A stretch of DNA of 63,037 nucleotides from Hafnia paralvei ATCC 29927 (GTDB lineage: Bacteria; Pseudomonadota; Gammaproteobacteria; Enterobacterales; Enterobacteriaceae). Location: contig NZ_LXET01000052.1 of the NCBI RefSeq assembly GCF_001655005.1, positions 1 through 63,037 of the forward strand. The letters are read 5' to 3'. The position numbers and the translations under genes were made by a program. The stretch's first letter is position 1, and the number at the start of each line of letters is the position of its first letter. The notes beneath the pieces were generated by a model. The model was not told the origin of the DNA. It made no database searches and saw only the letters and a list, made by a program, of their open reading frames with translations. Below are positions 15,906 to 24,779 of the stretch, piece by piece.

Positions 15906-18167
15906 ATGAATTCACCTATCGTGAATAATCAAATTGTTGTCAATAATCTAGATGTCGTGAACCACAACGTTGCAGTTAACGATGTTGTTGGGAAAAGCAA
16001 AGTTGTTACCGTCTGCCCATACTGCGGCGCAGGTTGCAAAATTAACCTGTGTGTTGAAAACGGCAAAATAGTACGCGCAGAGGGCGCCAATGGGGTCACC
16101 AATCAGGGCGAACTATGTCTGAAAGGGTATTTCGGTTGGGACTTTCTTAACGACACCAAACTGCTTACGCCGCGCTTGAATGAGCCCATGATCCGCCGTG
16201 AGAAAGGTGGAAAGTTCGAGGTTGTCTCTTGGGACGAAGCCATTCGTTATACCGCTCAGCGCCTAAAAGAAATCAAACAGAAGTACGGTGCGAAATCGAT
16301 TATGCATACCGGTTCCTCTCGCGGAACCGGTAACGAAACCAACTATGTCATGCAAAAATTTGCACGTGCGGTAACCGGCAATAACAACGTCGATTGTTGC
16401 GCGCGCGTATGCCACGGCCCTTCTGTTGCAGGCCTGCAACAAACGCTGGGTAACGGTGCCATGAGTAACTCCATCAGCGATATTGAAAACTCTCAATGTT
16501 TGCTGGTATTTGGCTATAACTGCGCGGATTCTCACCCTATCGTCGCCCGCCGCGTGATCAAAGCCAAAGAGAAAGGTGCCAAAATCATCGTGTGCGACCC
16601 ACGAAAAATAGAAACCGCACGCATTGCCGATCAGCACCTGCAAATGAAAAACGGAACCAACATGGCTTTGGTTAACGCTTTTGCGCATGTGCTGATTGAA
16701 GAAAACCTGTACGACAAAAGCTACGTCGCTAATTTCACCGAGGGTTTCGAGGAATATCGCAAAATTGTCGCCGACTACAGTCCAGAAGCGGTTGAAAAAC
16801 TCGTAGGTATTCCTGCCGAAGATATTCGTCAAGCCATGCGCACCTATGCCGCAGCCCCTTCGGCTACCATCATGTGGGGCATGGGCGTGACACAGTTTGG
16901 TCAGGCCGTTGACGTCGTGAAAGGCTTGTCGGGTCTAGCCTTGCTCACCGGTAACTTAGGCCGTCCTAACGTTGGTGTGGGGCCCGTTCGTGGGCAAAAC
17001 AACGTGCAGGGTGCCTGCGATATGGGGGTGCTACCCAATGAGTTTCCAGGCTATCAGTCGGTCACCGATCCTGAAATCCGCGCCAAATTTGCCAAAGCAT
17101 GGGGCATCAACGTCGAAGACATGGATCCCGATGTCGGCTATCGGATCACTGAAGTGCCGCATCTGGCATTAGAAGGTAAGGTAAAAGCCTACTACATCAT
17201 GGGCGAAGATCCATTACAGACCGAAGCTGATTTAGGCCTAGTTCGCAAGGGCTTCGAGGCTTTGGAATTTGTCGTTGTGCAAGACATCTTCATGACCAAA
17301 ACAGCCGAGCAAGCCGACGTCATTTTACCTGCTACCAGTTGGGGCGAGCACGGTGGAATCTTTTCCTGCGCCGATCGTGGTTTCCAACGCTTTGGCAAGG
17401 CCATCGAAGCGAAAGGGAACGTTAAACGCGACTGGGAAATTATCAGCCTGTTAGCGACCGAGATGGGCTACCCGATGCATTACAACAGCAACGAAGAAAT
17501 TTGGGATGAATTACGCGAGCTATGCCCACTTTATTACGGTGCGACCTACGAAAAAATAGGTGAAATGGGCCATATACAGTGGCCGTGCCCAACGCTAGAT
17601 CATCCGGGCACGCCTTACCTATATAAAGATAACCATTTCGATACACCAACCGGTAAGGGTCAGCTATTCGCCACCGCTTGGCGTGCTCCCGCTGAAATAC
17701 CCGATGCCGACTATCCTTTAGTACTCTGCACCGTACGCGAAGTTGGTCACTACAGCTGTCGTTCAATGACGGGTAACTGCGTGGCGCTACAGACGCTGGC
17801 CGATGAGCCTGGCTTTGTTCAGATCCATCCCGAAGATGCGCAGAGAATGGGCATACTCGATCAACAAATTATTTGGGTTGAATCCCGCCGCGGAAAGGTT
17901 ATCTCTCGCTGTAATTACAACGAACGCATCAACAAAGGTGCGATCTATATGACCTATCAGTGGTGGATTGGCGCTTGTAATGAGCTAACGCAGGATAATT
18001 TGGATCCGGTATCAAAAACGCCAGAAACCAAATACTGCGCGGTCCGGGTTGAGCCAATTATCGATCAGGATTGGGCTGAGACATACGCCTCTCAGACCTA
18101 TAACGAGATGAAATCACGGCTTCGCCATCACGTTGAGGATGCAGAACGCAGGATGGCGCACGCTTAA
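15906..18167 (+). CDS. formate dehydrogenase H paralogue with cysteine in place of selenocysteine
   Basis: A 753-residue molybdopterin enzyme that aligns with FdhF over its whole length. At the active site the codon is TGC (16410-16412), giving CARV-C-HGPSVAG, so the Mo ligand would be Cys169 instead of Sec140. The CPYCGAGC cluster motif, GYFGWDF, the MoCo-binding segments and the C-terminal MTYQWWIGACNEL are all kept, so the enzyme looks functional. Cys-FDHs are generally slower but selenium-independent. A ~30-residue N-terminal extension rich in Asn and Val (about residues 3-28) is absent from FdhF. A GGGGTAAGG ribosome site precedes the ATG. Co-transcription with hydN is likely. Confidence 0.93.
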   Translation: MNSPIVNNQIVVNNLDVVNHNVAVNDVVGKSKVVTVCPYCGAGCKINLCVENGKIVRAEGANGVTNQGELCLKGYFGWDFLNDTKLLTPRLNEPMIRREKGGKFEVVSWDEAIRYTAQRLKEIKQKYGAKSIMHTGSSRGTGNETNYVMQKFARAVTGNNNVDCCARVCHGPSVAGLQQTLGNGAMSNSISDIENSQCLLVFGYNCADSHPIVARRVIKAKEKGAKIIVCDPRKIETARIADQHLQMKNGTNMALVNAFAHVLIEENLYDKSYVANFTEGFEEYRKIVADYSPEAVEKLVGIPAEDIRQAMRTYAAAPSATIMWGMGVTQFGQAVDVVKGLSGLALLTGNLGRPNVGVGPVRGQNNVQGACDMGVLPNEFPGYQSVTDPEIRAKFAKAWGINVEDMDPDVGYRITEVPHLALEGKVKAYYIMGEDPLQTEADLGLVRKGFEALEFVVVQDIFMTKTAEQADVILPATSWGEHGGIFSCADRGFQRFGKAIEAKGNVKRDWEIISLLATEMGYPMHYNSNEEIWDELRELCPLYYGATYEKIGEMGHIQWPCPTLDHPGTPYLYKDNHFDTPTGKGQLFATAWRAPAEIPDADYPLVLCTVREVGHYSCRSMTGNCVALQTLADEPGFVQIHPEDAQRMGILDQQIIWVESRRGKVISRCNYNERINKGAIYMTYQWWIGACNELTQDNLDPVSKTPETKYCAVRVEPIIDQDWAETYASQTYNEMKSRLRHHVEDAERRMAHA
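16410..16440 (+). other. SECIS-like hairpin relic downstream of the Cys codon
   Basis: At the same distance from the codon as in fdhF (15 bases) lies GTTGCAGGCCTGCAAC (16425-16440), a perfect palindrome. The GGUC core of the fdhF element is GGCC here, so the hairpin shape persists while a loop base needed for SelB recognition has changed. It may be a relic of a Sec-encoding ancestor or simply reflect the conserved VAGLQ codons. Confidence 0.5.
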
Positions 18168-18190
18168 CCATTCTCAATCTGTTTAGTATC

Positions 18191-18212
18191 CCCTCCCCGA
18201 ATTTGGGGAGGG
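18191..18212. terminator. GC-rich hairpin between the Cys-FDH gene and hypF
   Basis: CCCTCCCC-GAATTT-GGGGAGGG forms a perfect 8-bp stem 23 bases after the stop. There is no T-run, so it may be a processing or attenuation site rather than a full terminator. The 207-base spacer to hypF shows no clear sigma-54 motif. Confidence 0.5.
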
Positions 18213-18374
18213 CATTAGAACTGCCCAATGGGAAAGTTATCACTGTATTTATTTGACCCTTTTTGCATGCTCGCTGCCCCACATCAAAGATGTTTATCGC
18301 TTAAGTACGGAAAATAGGCCTCTTCGATGTGGCGAAGTTTTGTCATTCCCACGAGTTAGTGTTCAGGAGCCCCT

Positions 18375-20675
18375 TTGAGTCAACAATCAATCTTGCTGAG
18401 AGTGAAAGGCAAAGTCCAAGGTGTTGGCTTTAGACCCTTCGTGTGGCAACTCGCTCAACGCTTAAAACTACAAGGCGAAGTCAGTAATGATGCTCAAGGG
18501 GTATTAATCGCACTGCGTTTACCTGCCGACGTGGCTTATTTTTGTCATCTGTTGCGTCAGGAATGCCCTCCGTTAGCACGTATTGACAGCATCAGTGAAC
18601 ACGAGTGGACTGGCGGCGAACTGCCCGATGAATTCTGCATTGTGGAAAGTGGTAAAGGCAAAATGGACACCCAGATTGTGCCCGATGCGGCTACCTGCCC
18701 AGAGTGTTTACGGGAAATGAGCGATCCCAACAATCGCCGTTTTGGCTATCCATTCATCAACTGCACCCACTGCGGCCCACGCTTCACCATTATTCACCGT
18801 ATGCCCTACGATCGTCCTTTCACCGCCATGGCTAGCTTCCCGCTATGCCCAACCTGTGCTCAAGAGTACCAAAATCCCGCCAACAGGCGTTTTCATGCAC
18901 AACCTACTGCCTGTGCCGACTGCGGCCCTCATTTATGGTGCAGTAATAGGGCCGGAGGACAGCCATTTACGGGACAACAGGCGTGGAAAGAACTGATAGA
19001 CGTATTGCTTAACGGCGGTATTGCCGCCATTAAAGGAATTGGTGGATTCCATCTGGCCTGTGATGCCTCCAATCCACAGGCCATACAATTACTCCGCGAG
19101 CGCAAGCGACGCCCAGCAAAGCCGTTGGCCGTTATGTTGCCCAATGAACATTGGGTGCGCGCTTTCTGTCGAGACGACGTCTCAGCCGATTTACTCTCGC
19201 TGTTAAAGAGTCCCGCAGCCCCTATTGTTCTGCTCCCAAAATCATCGTTAGTGCTTGATGGCATTGCGCCTGGCCTAGACGAAGTCGGCGTAATGCTACC
19301 ATCCAATCCTGTGCACCATCTGCTGCTACAAAAGATCGGACGCCCGCTTGTCATGACCTCTGGTAACGCCAATGGTTTACCACCCGCGCTTAGCAACCAA
19401 CAGGCGCTGCACGAGCTCACTGGCATTGCCGATATTTGGTTACTGCATAATCGCGACATCGTGCAGCGCGCTGACGACTCCGTTATTCGCTGGCACACCA
19501 ACGGCAGCGAAATGCTGCGCCGTTCACGCGGTTTTGTTCCAGACAGCTTCGATCTGCCAGAGGATTTTCGTCATTTACCCTCGATTGCCGCCGTCGGCGG
19601 TGATTTAAAAAATACGTTTTGCCTTCTGAAAGGTAACCGTGCGGTGCTGAGTCAACATCTCGGTGATTTGAGCGACGAGCGCGTACAGCAGCAATTCACC
19701 CAAACATGGGAACTATTGCACCAAATCTATCAGTTTGTGCCTGAAGCCTTGGCCTGCGATCTGCATCCAGCCTATGCCAGTACTCAGCTCGCTCAACGGT
19801 GGGCAGAAAAGGCGGATTTAACCTGTTTGCCGATTCAGCACCATCATGCCCATCTGGTAGCGTGCATGGCCGAGCACAACATTGCGCTGGATACACCACC
19901 GCTCGTTGGGCTTGCGCTCGACGGTATCGGCTATGGAACGGATGATTCGCTATGGGGTGGAGAGTGTCTGCGGGTCGATTATCGACAAATGCAGCGCCTA
20001 GGCGGCTTACCTGCCGTTGCGCTGCCCGGCGGAGACTTAGCGGCTCGGCAGCCGTGGCGCAATCTTTTAGCACAGCTACTACGCTTCGTACCGCATTGGC
20101 AGCAATATCCCGAAGCCCAATTTATTTTGTCGCAGCCATGGCAGATTTTACAGCGAGCGGTCGAGCGTAATCTTAATAGCCCATTGGCGTCCTCTACGGG
20201 AAGATTATTTGACGCCGCCGCCGCTGCGCTAAATATTTGTGCAGAAGCTATCAGCTTTGAAGGTGAAGCGGCCTGCCGCCTGGAAGCGTTAGCGCAGCAG
20301 GCAAAAAGCAAAAATGCGCCCATATCCCTCCCCTTAGATGAGCAAAATAACCTCGACATGGCAGTGTTTTGGCAGCAGTGGTTAAGCTGGCAGGCACCTC
20401 CAGAAGAGCGTGCCTACGCATTTCATGCGGCACTAGCCCAAGGGCTGGCGGATTTAGTTCGCGTGCATGCCGAGGCTGAAAATTGTCGCACTATCGTGAT
20501 GTCAGGGGGCGTATTGCATAACCGCTTACTGCGCCAGCTGTTACATCAAAACTTAGCGGATTTCACGCTGTTGCTGCCGCAGAAATTACCTGCTGGCGAT
20601 GGCGCCTTAGCACTTGGACAAGCCGTGATCGCTGCCGTACAGCTATCGGATGCGAGGACGATCGCAAAGACATAA
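18375..20675 (+). CDS. hypF: HypF carbamoyltransferase, [NiFe]-hydrogenase maturation
   Basis: HypF makes the carbamoyl group that becomes the cyanide ligands of the [NiFe] centre. Domains are visible in order: an acylphosphatase-like start (KVQGVGFRPFVWQLAQ), zinc-finger pairs CPECLREM/CTHC/CPTCAQEY/CADC at about residues 108-183, a YrdC/Sua5-like part (KPLAVMLP, MTSGNANG), and a Kae1-like part with the metal motif HHHAH near residue 488 and MSGGVLHN near the end. The 766 residues fit the family (E. coli 750). The start is TTG at 18375, five bases after AGGAG (18365-18369). It lies between the Cys-FDH and hypA. Confidence 0.95.
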   Translation: MSQQSILLRVKGKVQGVGFRPFVWQLAQRLKLQGEVSNDAQGVLIALRLPADVAYFCHLLRQECPPLARIDSISEHEWTGGELPDEFCIVESGKGKMDTQIVPDAATCPECLREMSDPNNRRFGYPFINCTHCGPRFTIIHRMPYDRPFTAMASFPLCPTCAQEYQNPANRRFHAQPTACADCGPHLWCSNRAGGQPFTGQQAWKELIDVLLNGGIAAIKGIGGFHLACDASNPQAIQLLRERKRRPAKPLAVMLPNEHWVRAFCRDDVSADLLSLLKSPAAPIVLLPKSSLVLDGIAPGLDEVGVMLPSNPVHHLLLQKIGRPLVMTSGNANGLPPALSNQQALHELTGIADIWLLHNRDIVQRADDSVIRWHTNGSEMLRRSRGFVPDSFDLPEDFRHLPSIAAVGGDLKNTFCLLKGNRAVLSQHLGDLSDERVQQQFTQTWELLHQIYQFVPEALACDLHPAYASTQLAQRWAEKADLTCLPIQHHHAHLVACMAEHNIALDTPPLVGLALDGIGYGTDDSLWGGECLRVDYRQMQRLGGLPAVALPGGDLAARQPWRNLLAQLLRFVPHWQQYPEAQFILSQPWQILQRAVERNLNSPLASSTGRLFDAAAAALNICAEAISFEGEAACRLEALAQQAKSKNAPISLPLDEQNNLDMAVFWQQWLSWQAPPEERAYAFHAALAQGLADLVRVHAEAENCRTIVMSGGVLHNRLLRQLLHQNLADFTLLLPQKLPAGDGALALGQAVIAAVQLSDARTIAKT

Positions 20676-20784
20676 ACGTCACGCTACCACGGTGCCGCCA
20701 ATGCGTTATCTAATGACGGTAATCAAGGTCTCATCGGGTGTATTCGCCGAGGATATGCCCGCCATAAAAAATAAGATCATAATT

Positions 20785-21126
20785 ATGCATGAACTGACCC
20801 TATGCCAAAGCGCATTTGACATCATTGAACAGCAGGCTAAAGCCAACAACGTGAAGCGCGTAACGGGCGTGTGGCTGGAGATTGGCGCGCTATCCTGTAT
20901 TGAAGAGAGCGCCGTACATTTTTGTTTTGACATCGTCTGCCGCGGCAGCGTGGCCGAAGGCTGCAAATTGCACATCACCACCCAGCCTGCACAGGCGTGG
21001 TGCTGGGACTGTAGTCAGTCAATCACCGTATCTGCACATGACGCCGGATGCCCACACTGCCAGAGCCATAATCTGCGCGTGGACAGCGGCGACAGCATGC
21101 AAATCAAACAAATCGAAATCGAATAG
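20785..21126 (+). CDS. hypA: HypA nickel-insertion zinc protein
   Basis: HypA delivers nickel to hydrogenase large subunits with HypB. The 113-residue protein starts MHELTLCQSAF: His2 and Glu3 are the conserved nickel ligands. The zinc site is CWDC (near residue 72) plus CPHC (near residue 90). I chose ATG 20785 because the family always starts with MHE; an earlier in-frame ATG at 20650 inside hypF would add 45 unrelated residues. The 109-base gap after hypF contains no sigma-54 motif I can see; hypABCDE probably continues from the hydN/hypF transcript or has a vegetative promoter. Confidence 0.95.
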   Translation: MHELTLCQSAFDIIEQQAKANNVKRVTGVWLEIGALSCIEESAVHFCFDIVCRGSVAEGCKLHITTQPAQAWCWDCSQSITVSAHDAGCPHCQSHNLRVDSGDSMQIKQIEIE

Positions 21127-21143
21127 TTTTCGGGAGAGAATTT

Positions 21144-22265
21144 ATGTGTACTACCTGCGGTTGCGCGGCTGGCGAACAGCGTATTGAAGGCGACGATCAT
21201 CATCACGATCATGAGCATCACCATGCACACGGGCATACACACCCGCATGGTGACCATCATCACGATCATGAACATCATCATGAACATGCGCACGGCCACC
21301 ATCATGACCATGAACACCACGGCCATGAACACCATGGGCATCACCACCACGCACAAGATGAGCACCCACAGACCGTCGTCGTCCATCACCATTACCACCA
21401 CACCGGCGACGTGCATCATCATCACTATAATTATGTTTTGGCTTCTGATGCCGAACTGCATCTTCATGATCATCAGCACAAACATAAAAATAAGAATAAA
21501 AACAAAGGTAAACACCAGCACATACACGAAGAAAAATTCGTACCAGAACAGCAGGACAACGATCTGCACTACGGAAAAGGTGAAGCCGGTAGCCACGCGC
21601 CCGGCATGACTCAGCGCCGTATGCTGCAAATTGAACAAGACGTGCTCGGTAAAAATAATCATCTGGCAGAGCACAACCGTGAGCACTTTACCCAACAGCA
21701 CATTGCTGCGCTAAATTTAGTTTCCAGCCCTGGTTCAGGCAAAACAACGCTGCTAACTGAAACATTGAAGCGTATTGCTGATCGGTATAGCTGTGCCGTC
21801 ATTGAAGGCGATCAGCAAACCACCAACGACGCTGAACGTATCCGTGCCACTGGTGTACCCGCCATTCAAGTTAATACCGGTAAAGGCTGTCATTTAGACG
21901 CTCAAATGGTGCACGACGCCATGCATCGTCTGGATCTACCAGACCACAGCCTGCTGTTTATTGAAAACGTAGGAAATCTGGTTTGCCCAGCCAGTTTTGA
22001 TTTAGGCGAACGCCATAAAGTTGCCGTACTGTCCGTTACCGAAGGCGAAGATAAGCCGCTGAAGTACCCTCATATGTTTGCAGCCTCTTCCCTGATGATC
22101 ATCAATAAAATCGACCTGCTCCCGTATCTGCATTTTGACGTTGAGGCCTGCATCGCCAACGCTAAACGTGTAAATCCGCAGATCACCGTGATTCAGCTTT
22201 CTGCCACCAGCGGCGAAGGTATGGACGCTTGGCTCGCTTGGTTGGAGACGAATGTATGTGCTTAG
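21144..22265 (+). CDS. hypB: HypB nickel-insertion GTPase with very long His-rich domain
   Basis: HypB is the GTPase that drives nickel insertion into [NiFe]-hydrogenases. The N-terminus MCTTCGC carries the high-affinity nickel motif CXXCGC. Residues ~14-125 form an exceptionally long His/Asp/Glu tract (repeats of HHHDHEHH, HGHEHHGH) and a Lys/Asn-rich stretch. E. coli HypB (290 residues) lacks this; here the protein has 373 residues. The GTPase core follows: P-loop SSPGSGKT at about 194-201, then VIEGDQQT, NVGNLVCPA, NKIDLLP. The stop overlaps the hypC start by 10 bases. Other His-rich HypBs are known to store nickel. Confidence 0.96.
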   Translation: MCTTCGCAAGEQRIEGDDHHHDHEHHHAHGHTHPHGDHHHDHEHHHEHAHGHHHDHEHHGHEHHGHHHHAQDEHPQTVVVHHHYHHTGDVHHHHYNYVLASDAELHLHDHQHKHKNKNKNKGKHQHIHEEKFVPEQQDNDLHYGKGEAGSHAPGMTQRRMLQIEQDVLGKNNHLAEHNREHFTQQHIAALNLVSSPGSGKTTLLTETLKRIADRYSCAVIEGDQQTTNDAERIRATGVPAIQVNTGKGCHLDAQMVHDAMHRLDLPDHSLLFIENVGNLVCPASFDLGERHKVAVLSVTEGEDKPLKYPHMFAASSLMIINKIDLLPYLHFDVEACIANAKRVNPQITVIQLSATSGEGMDAWLAWLETNVCA

Positions 22266-22552
22266 GAATTCCGGGGCAGGTGGTTGCCGTTGGCGATGAT
22301 ATTCATCAAATGGCCACGGTCGACGTATGCGGCGTGAAACGCGAAGTCAATATTGCATTGGTCTGCGAGGGCTCACCGCAAGATATGCTCGGACAGTGGG
22401 TATTGGTTCACGTAGGCTTTGCCATGAGCATTCTGGATGAGGCTGAAGCCAAAGATACGCTAGACGCATTAATGGCAATGCAAGAAGTCGAAGAAGACGT
22501 TGGCTACTTTCTCCGTAATGGCGAGCCAGCGCCACAGGTCAGTGAAAAGTAA
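22256..22552 (+). CDS. hypC: HypC hydrogenase maturation chaperone
   Basis: HypC shuttles the Fe(CN)2CO unit with HypD and binds the hydrogenase precursor. The 98-residue protein begins MCLGIPGQVVAV, with the essential Cys2 after the start Met. That fixes the start at 22256, overlapping the end of hypB in another frame; a longer in-frame reading from 22229 would mask Cys2. HypC and HycC-type paralogues (HybG) are similar; position between hypB and hypD makes HypC the likely name. Confidence 0.95.
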   Translation: MCLGIPGQVVAVGDDIHQMATVDVCGVKREVNIALVCEGSPQDMLGQWVLVHVGFAMSILDEAEAKDTLDALMAMQEVEEDVGYFLRNGEPAPQVSEK

Positions 22553-22565
22553 GGTGATATAAGAT

Positions 22566-23681
22566 ATGCAGTTCGTTGATGAATTCCGCAATCCTGAACT
22601 GGCAAAAAAACTGGTTCAGCGCATTACCGAACGGGTTCGTTCCTTGCCTTCACACTGCCGACTTCCTTTACAGTTGATGGAGGTTTGCGGCGGACACACA
22701 CATGCGATCTTCAAATTCGGGCTGGATCAATTACTTCCACCAGAGATCGAGTTTGTGCATGGCCCCGGCTGCCCTGTCTGTGTTCTTCCTATGGGACGTA
22801 TCGACGAATGCGTTGAAATAGCTAACCAACCAGACGTGATTTTCTGCACGTTTGGGGATGCCATGCGCGTGCCCGGACGCCATGGCTCGTTGCTAGATGC
22901 TAAACGCAAAGGCGCAGATGTTCGTATCGTTTACTCTCCGCTTGATGCGCTTACGCTGGCTCAGCAAAACCCCGATAAAGAAGTCGTGTTCTTTGGACTT
23001 GGTTTTGAAACCACCATGCCAAGCACCGCGGTAACCTTGCAGCAGGCTAAAGCGCTAGGGCTGAAAAACTTTACCGTTTTCTGCCAGCACATCACCATTA
23101 CTCCAACGCTGCGTAGCTTATTACAGCAGCCTGACGTGCGCATCGACGGCTTCCTCGCGCCGGGTCATGTCAGCATGGTGATAGGTGCTCACCCTTATGA
23201 GTTTATCTGCGAAGATTTCCATAAGCCGTTGGTGATTACCGGCTTTGAGCCGCTAGATATCCTACAAGCCTTGGATATGCTGGTGGCTCAGATAGCAGAA
23301 GAGCGTTGCAGCGTCGAAAATCAATATCGCCGCATCGTTCCCGATCACGGTAATGCTATTGCGCAAAAAGTATTAGATGACGTCTTTGTAACCAAAGACA
23401 GCAGCGAATGGCGAGGCTTGGGAGAAATTGCTCATTCTGGCGTTGGCTTAAGCCCTGCTTATGCTCAATTTGATGCCGAACTGCGCTTTCATCCTCAAGA
23501 ACAGAAAGTGGCAGACGATCCACGAGCACGCTGTGGCGATGTTCTAACCGGCCGTTGTAAACCCGCCGACTGCCCTCTGTTTGGTGAAGGCTGTAATCCA
23601 CAAAACGCATTTGGCGCCTTGATGGTTTCATCTGAGGGAGCCTGTGCGGCGTTCTACCAATATCGTCGTGGGCTTGAATAA
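22566..23681 (+). CDS. hypD: HypD iron-sulfur scaffold protein
   Basis: HypD, a [4Fe-4S] protein, is the scaffold on which the Fe(CN)2CO group is built with HypC. The 371 residues fit the family (E. coli 373). Key motifs are CGGHTH (from residue 41), GPGCPVCVLP (from about 66), FGLGFETTMPS, and the C-terminal cysteine set RCGDVLTGRCKPADCPLFG...C. It sits 13 bases after hypC. Confidence 0.96.
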   Translation: MQFVDEFRNPELAKKLVQRITERVRSLPSHCRLPLQLMEVCGGHTHAIFKFGLDQLLPPEIEFVHGPGCPVCVLPMGRIDECVEIANQPDVIFCTFGDAMRVPGRHGSLLDAKRKGADVRIVYSPLDALTLAQQNPDKEVVFFGLGFETTMPSTAVTLQQAKALGLKNFTVFCQHITITPTLRSLLQQPDVRIDGFLAPGHVSMVIGAHPYEFICEDFHKPLVITGFEPLDILQALDMLVAQIAEERCSVENQYRRIVPDHGNAIAQKVLDDVFVTKDSSEWRGLGEIAHSGVGLSPAYAQFDAELRFHPQEQKVADDPRARCGDVLTGRCKPADCPLFGEGCNPQNAFGALMVSSEGACAAFYQYRRGLE

Positions 23682-23695
23682 AAAAGGTACGAATA

Positions 23696-24724
23696 ATGAG
23701 TGAATGGTCTAAAGATGATGTGATCACAATGGCGCACGGCAGCGGTGGTCGCGCCATGCAACAACTCCTAGATACGCTGTTTCTACCGTTGTTTAGCAAT
23801 CCCGCTTTAGATGAACGTGAAGATCAGGCTCGCCTGCCGCTGAGCATTTTTAATCAGCACGGCGATCGCCTAGCTTTCACGACCGATAGCTACGTTATCG
23901 ATCCGATCTTTTTCCCCGGCGGCGACATAGGCAAATTAGCCGTATGTGGCACTGCAAACGATTTAGCGGTGAGCGGTGCTCAGCCTAAGTACCTCTCCTG
24001 TGGCTTTATCCTGGAGGAAGGATTGCCGTTGCTGGATTTGGAAAAGATCGTGCGCAGCATGGCTGCAACCGCTAAAGCCGCCAATATTCAGATTGTCACC
24101 GGCGATACTAAGGTTGTGCAGCGCGGTGCGGCAGATAAGATCTTTATCAACACCGCGGGTATCGGCGCGATCCCTAATGATATCCATTGGGGAGCTTCTG
24201 AAATTCAACCGGGTGACAAGCTGATCGTCAGCGGCACCTTGGGCGATCACGGCGCGACAATCCTGAATTTGCGTGAGCAACTTGGGCTTGAAGCCGAATT
24301 GATCAGCGATTGCGCTGTTCTCGCTCCCTTGATTGCACCTTTACGAAATATTCCTGGTGTACGCGCTTTGAGAGACGCCACGCGCGGTGGAGTTACAGCC
24401 ATTATGCATGAGTTCGCCAACGCCAGCGGATGCGGTATTGATGTGATTGAGCAGTCACTGCCGGTAAAAAATGCCGTTCGAGGCATTTGTGAATTATTAG
24501 GCCTAGAACCGCTGAACTTCGCCAATGAAGGGAAATTGGTTATTGCCGTAGCGCCTGAAGCTGAACAAGCGGTACTGGATAGCTTGCATGCACACCCACT
24601 CGGCGTAGATGCGGCTACCATTGGTGACGTTACCGAAGGCAAACAGGTGCGTTTAACGGGAATGTATGGCACTTCACGCCTGCTAGATTTACCGCATAGC
24701 GAGCCGTTACCGAGGATTTGCTAA
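23696..24724 (+). CDS. hypE: HypE thiocyanate-forming maturation protein
   Basis: HypE accepts the carbamoyl group from HypF on its C-terminal cysteine and dehydrates it to the cyanide donor. The 342-residue protein belongs to the PurM/SelD-like ATP-binding family (MAHGSGGRAMQQLL, TDSYVIDPIFFPGGDIG). It ends in PRIC, the required C-terminal Cys. It lies 14 bases after hypD and closes the hyp operon, with a bidirectional hairpin behind it. Confidence 0.96.
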   Translation: MSEWSKDDVITMAHGSGGRAMQQLLDTLFLPLFSNPALDEREDQARLPLSIFNQHGDRLAFTTDSYVIDPIFFPGGDIGKLAVCGTANDLAVSGAQPKYLSCGFILEEGLPLLDLEKIVRSMAATAKAANIQIVTGDTKVVQRGAADKIFINTAGIGAIPNDIHWGASEIQPGDKLIVSGTLGDHGATILNLREQLGLEAELISDCAVLAPLIAPLRNIPGVRALRDATRGGVTAIMHEFANASGCGIDVIEQSLPVKNAVRGICELLGLEPLNFANEGKLVIAVAPEAEQAVLDSLHAHPLGVDAATIGDVTEGKQVRLTGMYGTSRLLDLPHSEPLPRIC

Positions 24725-24735
24725 GAAACATATTG

Positions 24736-24771
24736 TCCACTTCTGGCCGCCGTTATGCAGCCAGAAGTGGA
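24736..24771. terminator. hairpin between convergent hypE and hycA
   Basis: TCCACTTCTGGC (24736-24747) pairs perfectly with GCCAGAAGTGGA (24760-24771) over a 12-base loop, in the 55-base gap between the convergent genes. No long T-run on either side, but placement suggests a shared terminator. Confidence 0.7.
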
Positions 24772-24779
24772 TAGGTAAA

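Noticed and set aside
21184..21609. Plus-strand open frame inside hypB
   Set aside because: Ile/Met/Thr-rich shifted frame of the His repeats.
21015..21701. Minus-strand open frame opposite hypA/hypB
   Set aside because: Met/Val-rich artefact of the antisense of the His repeats.
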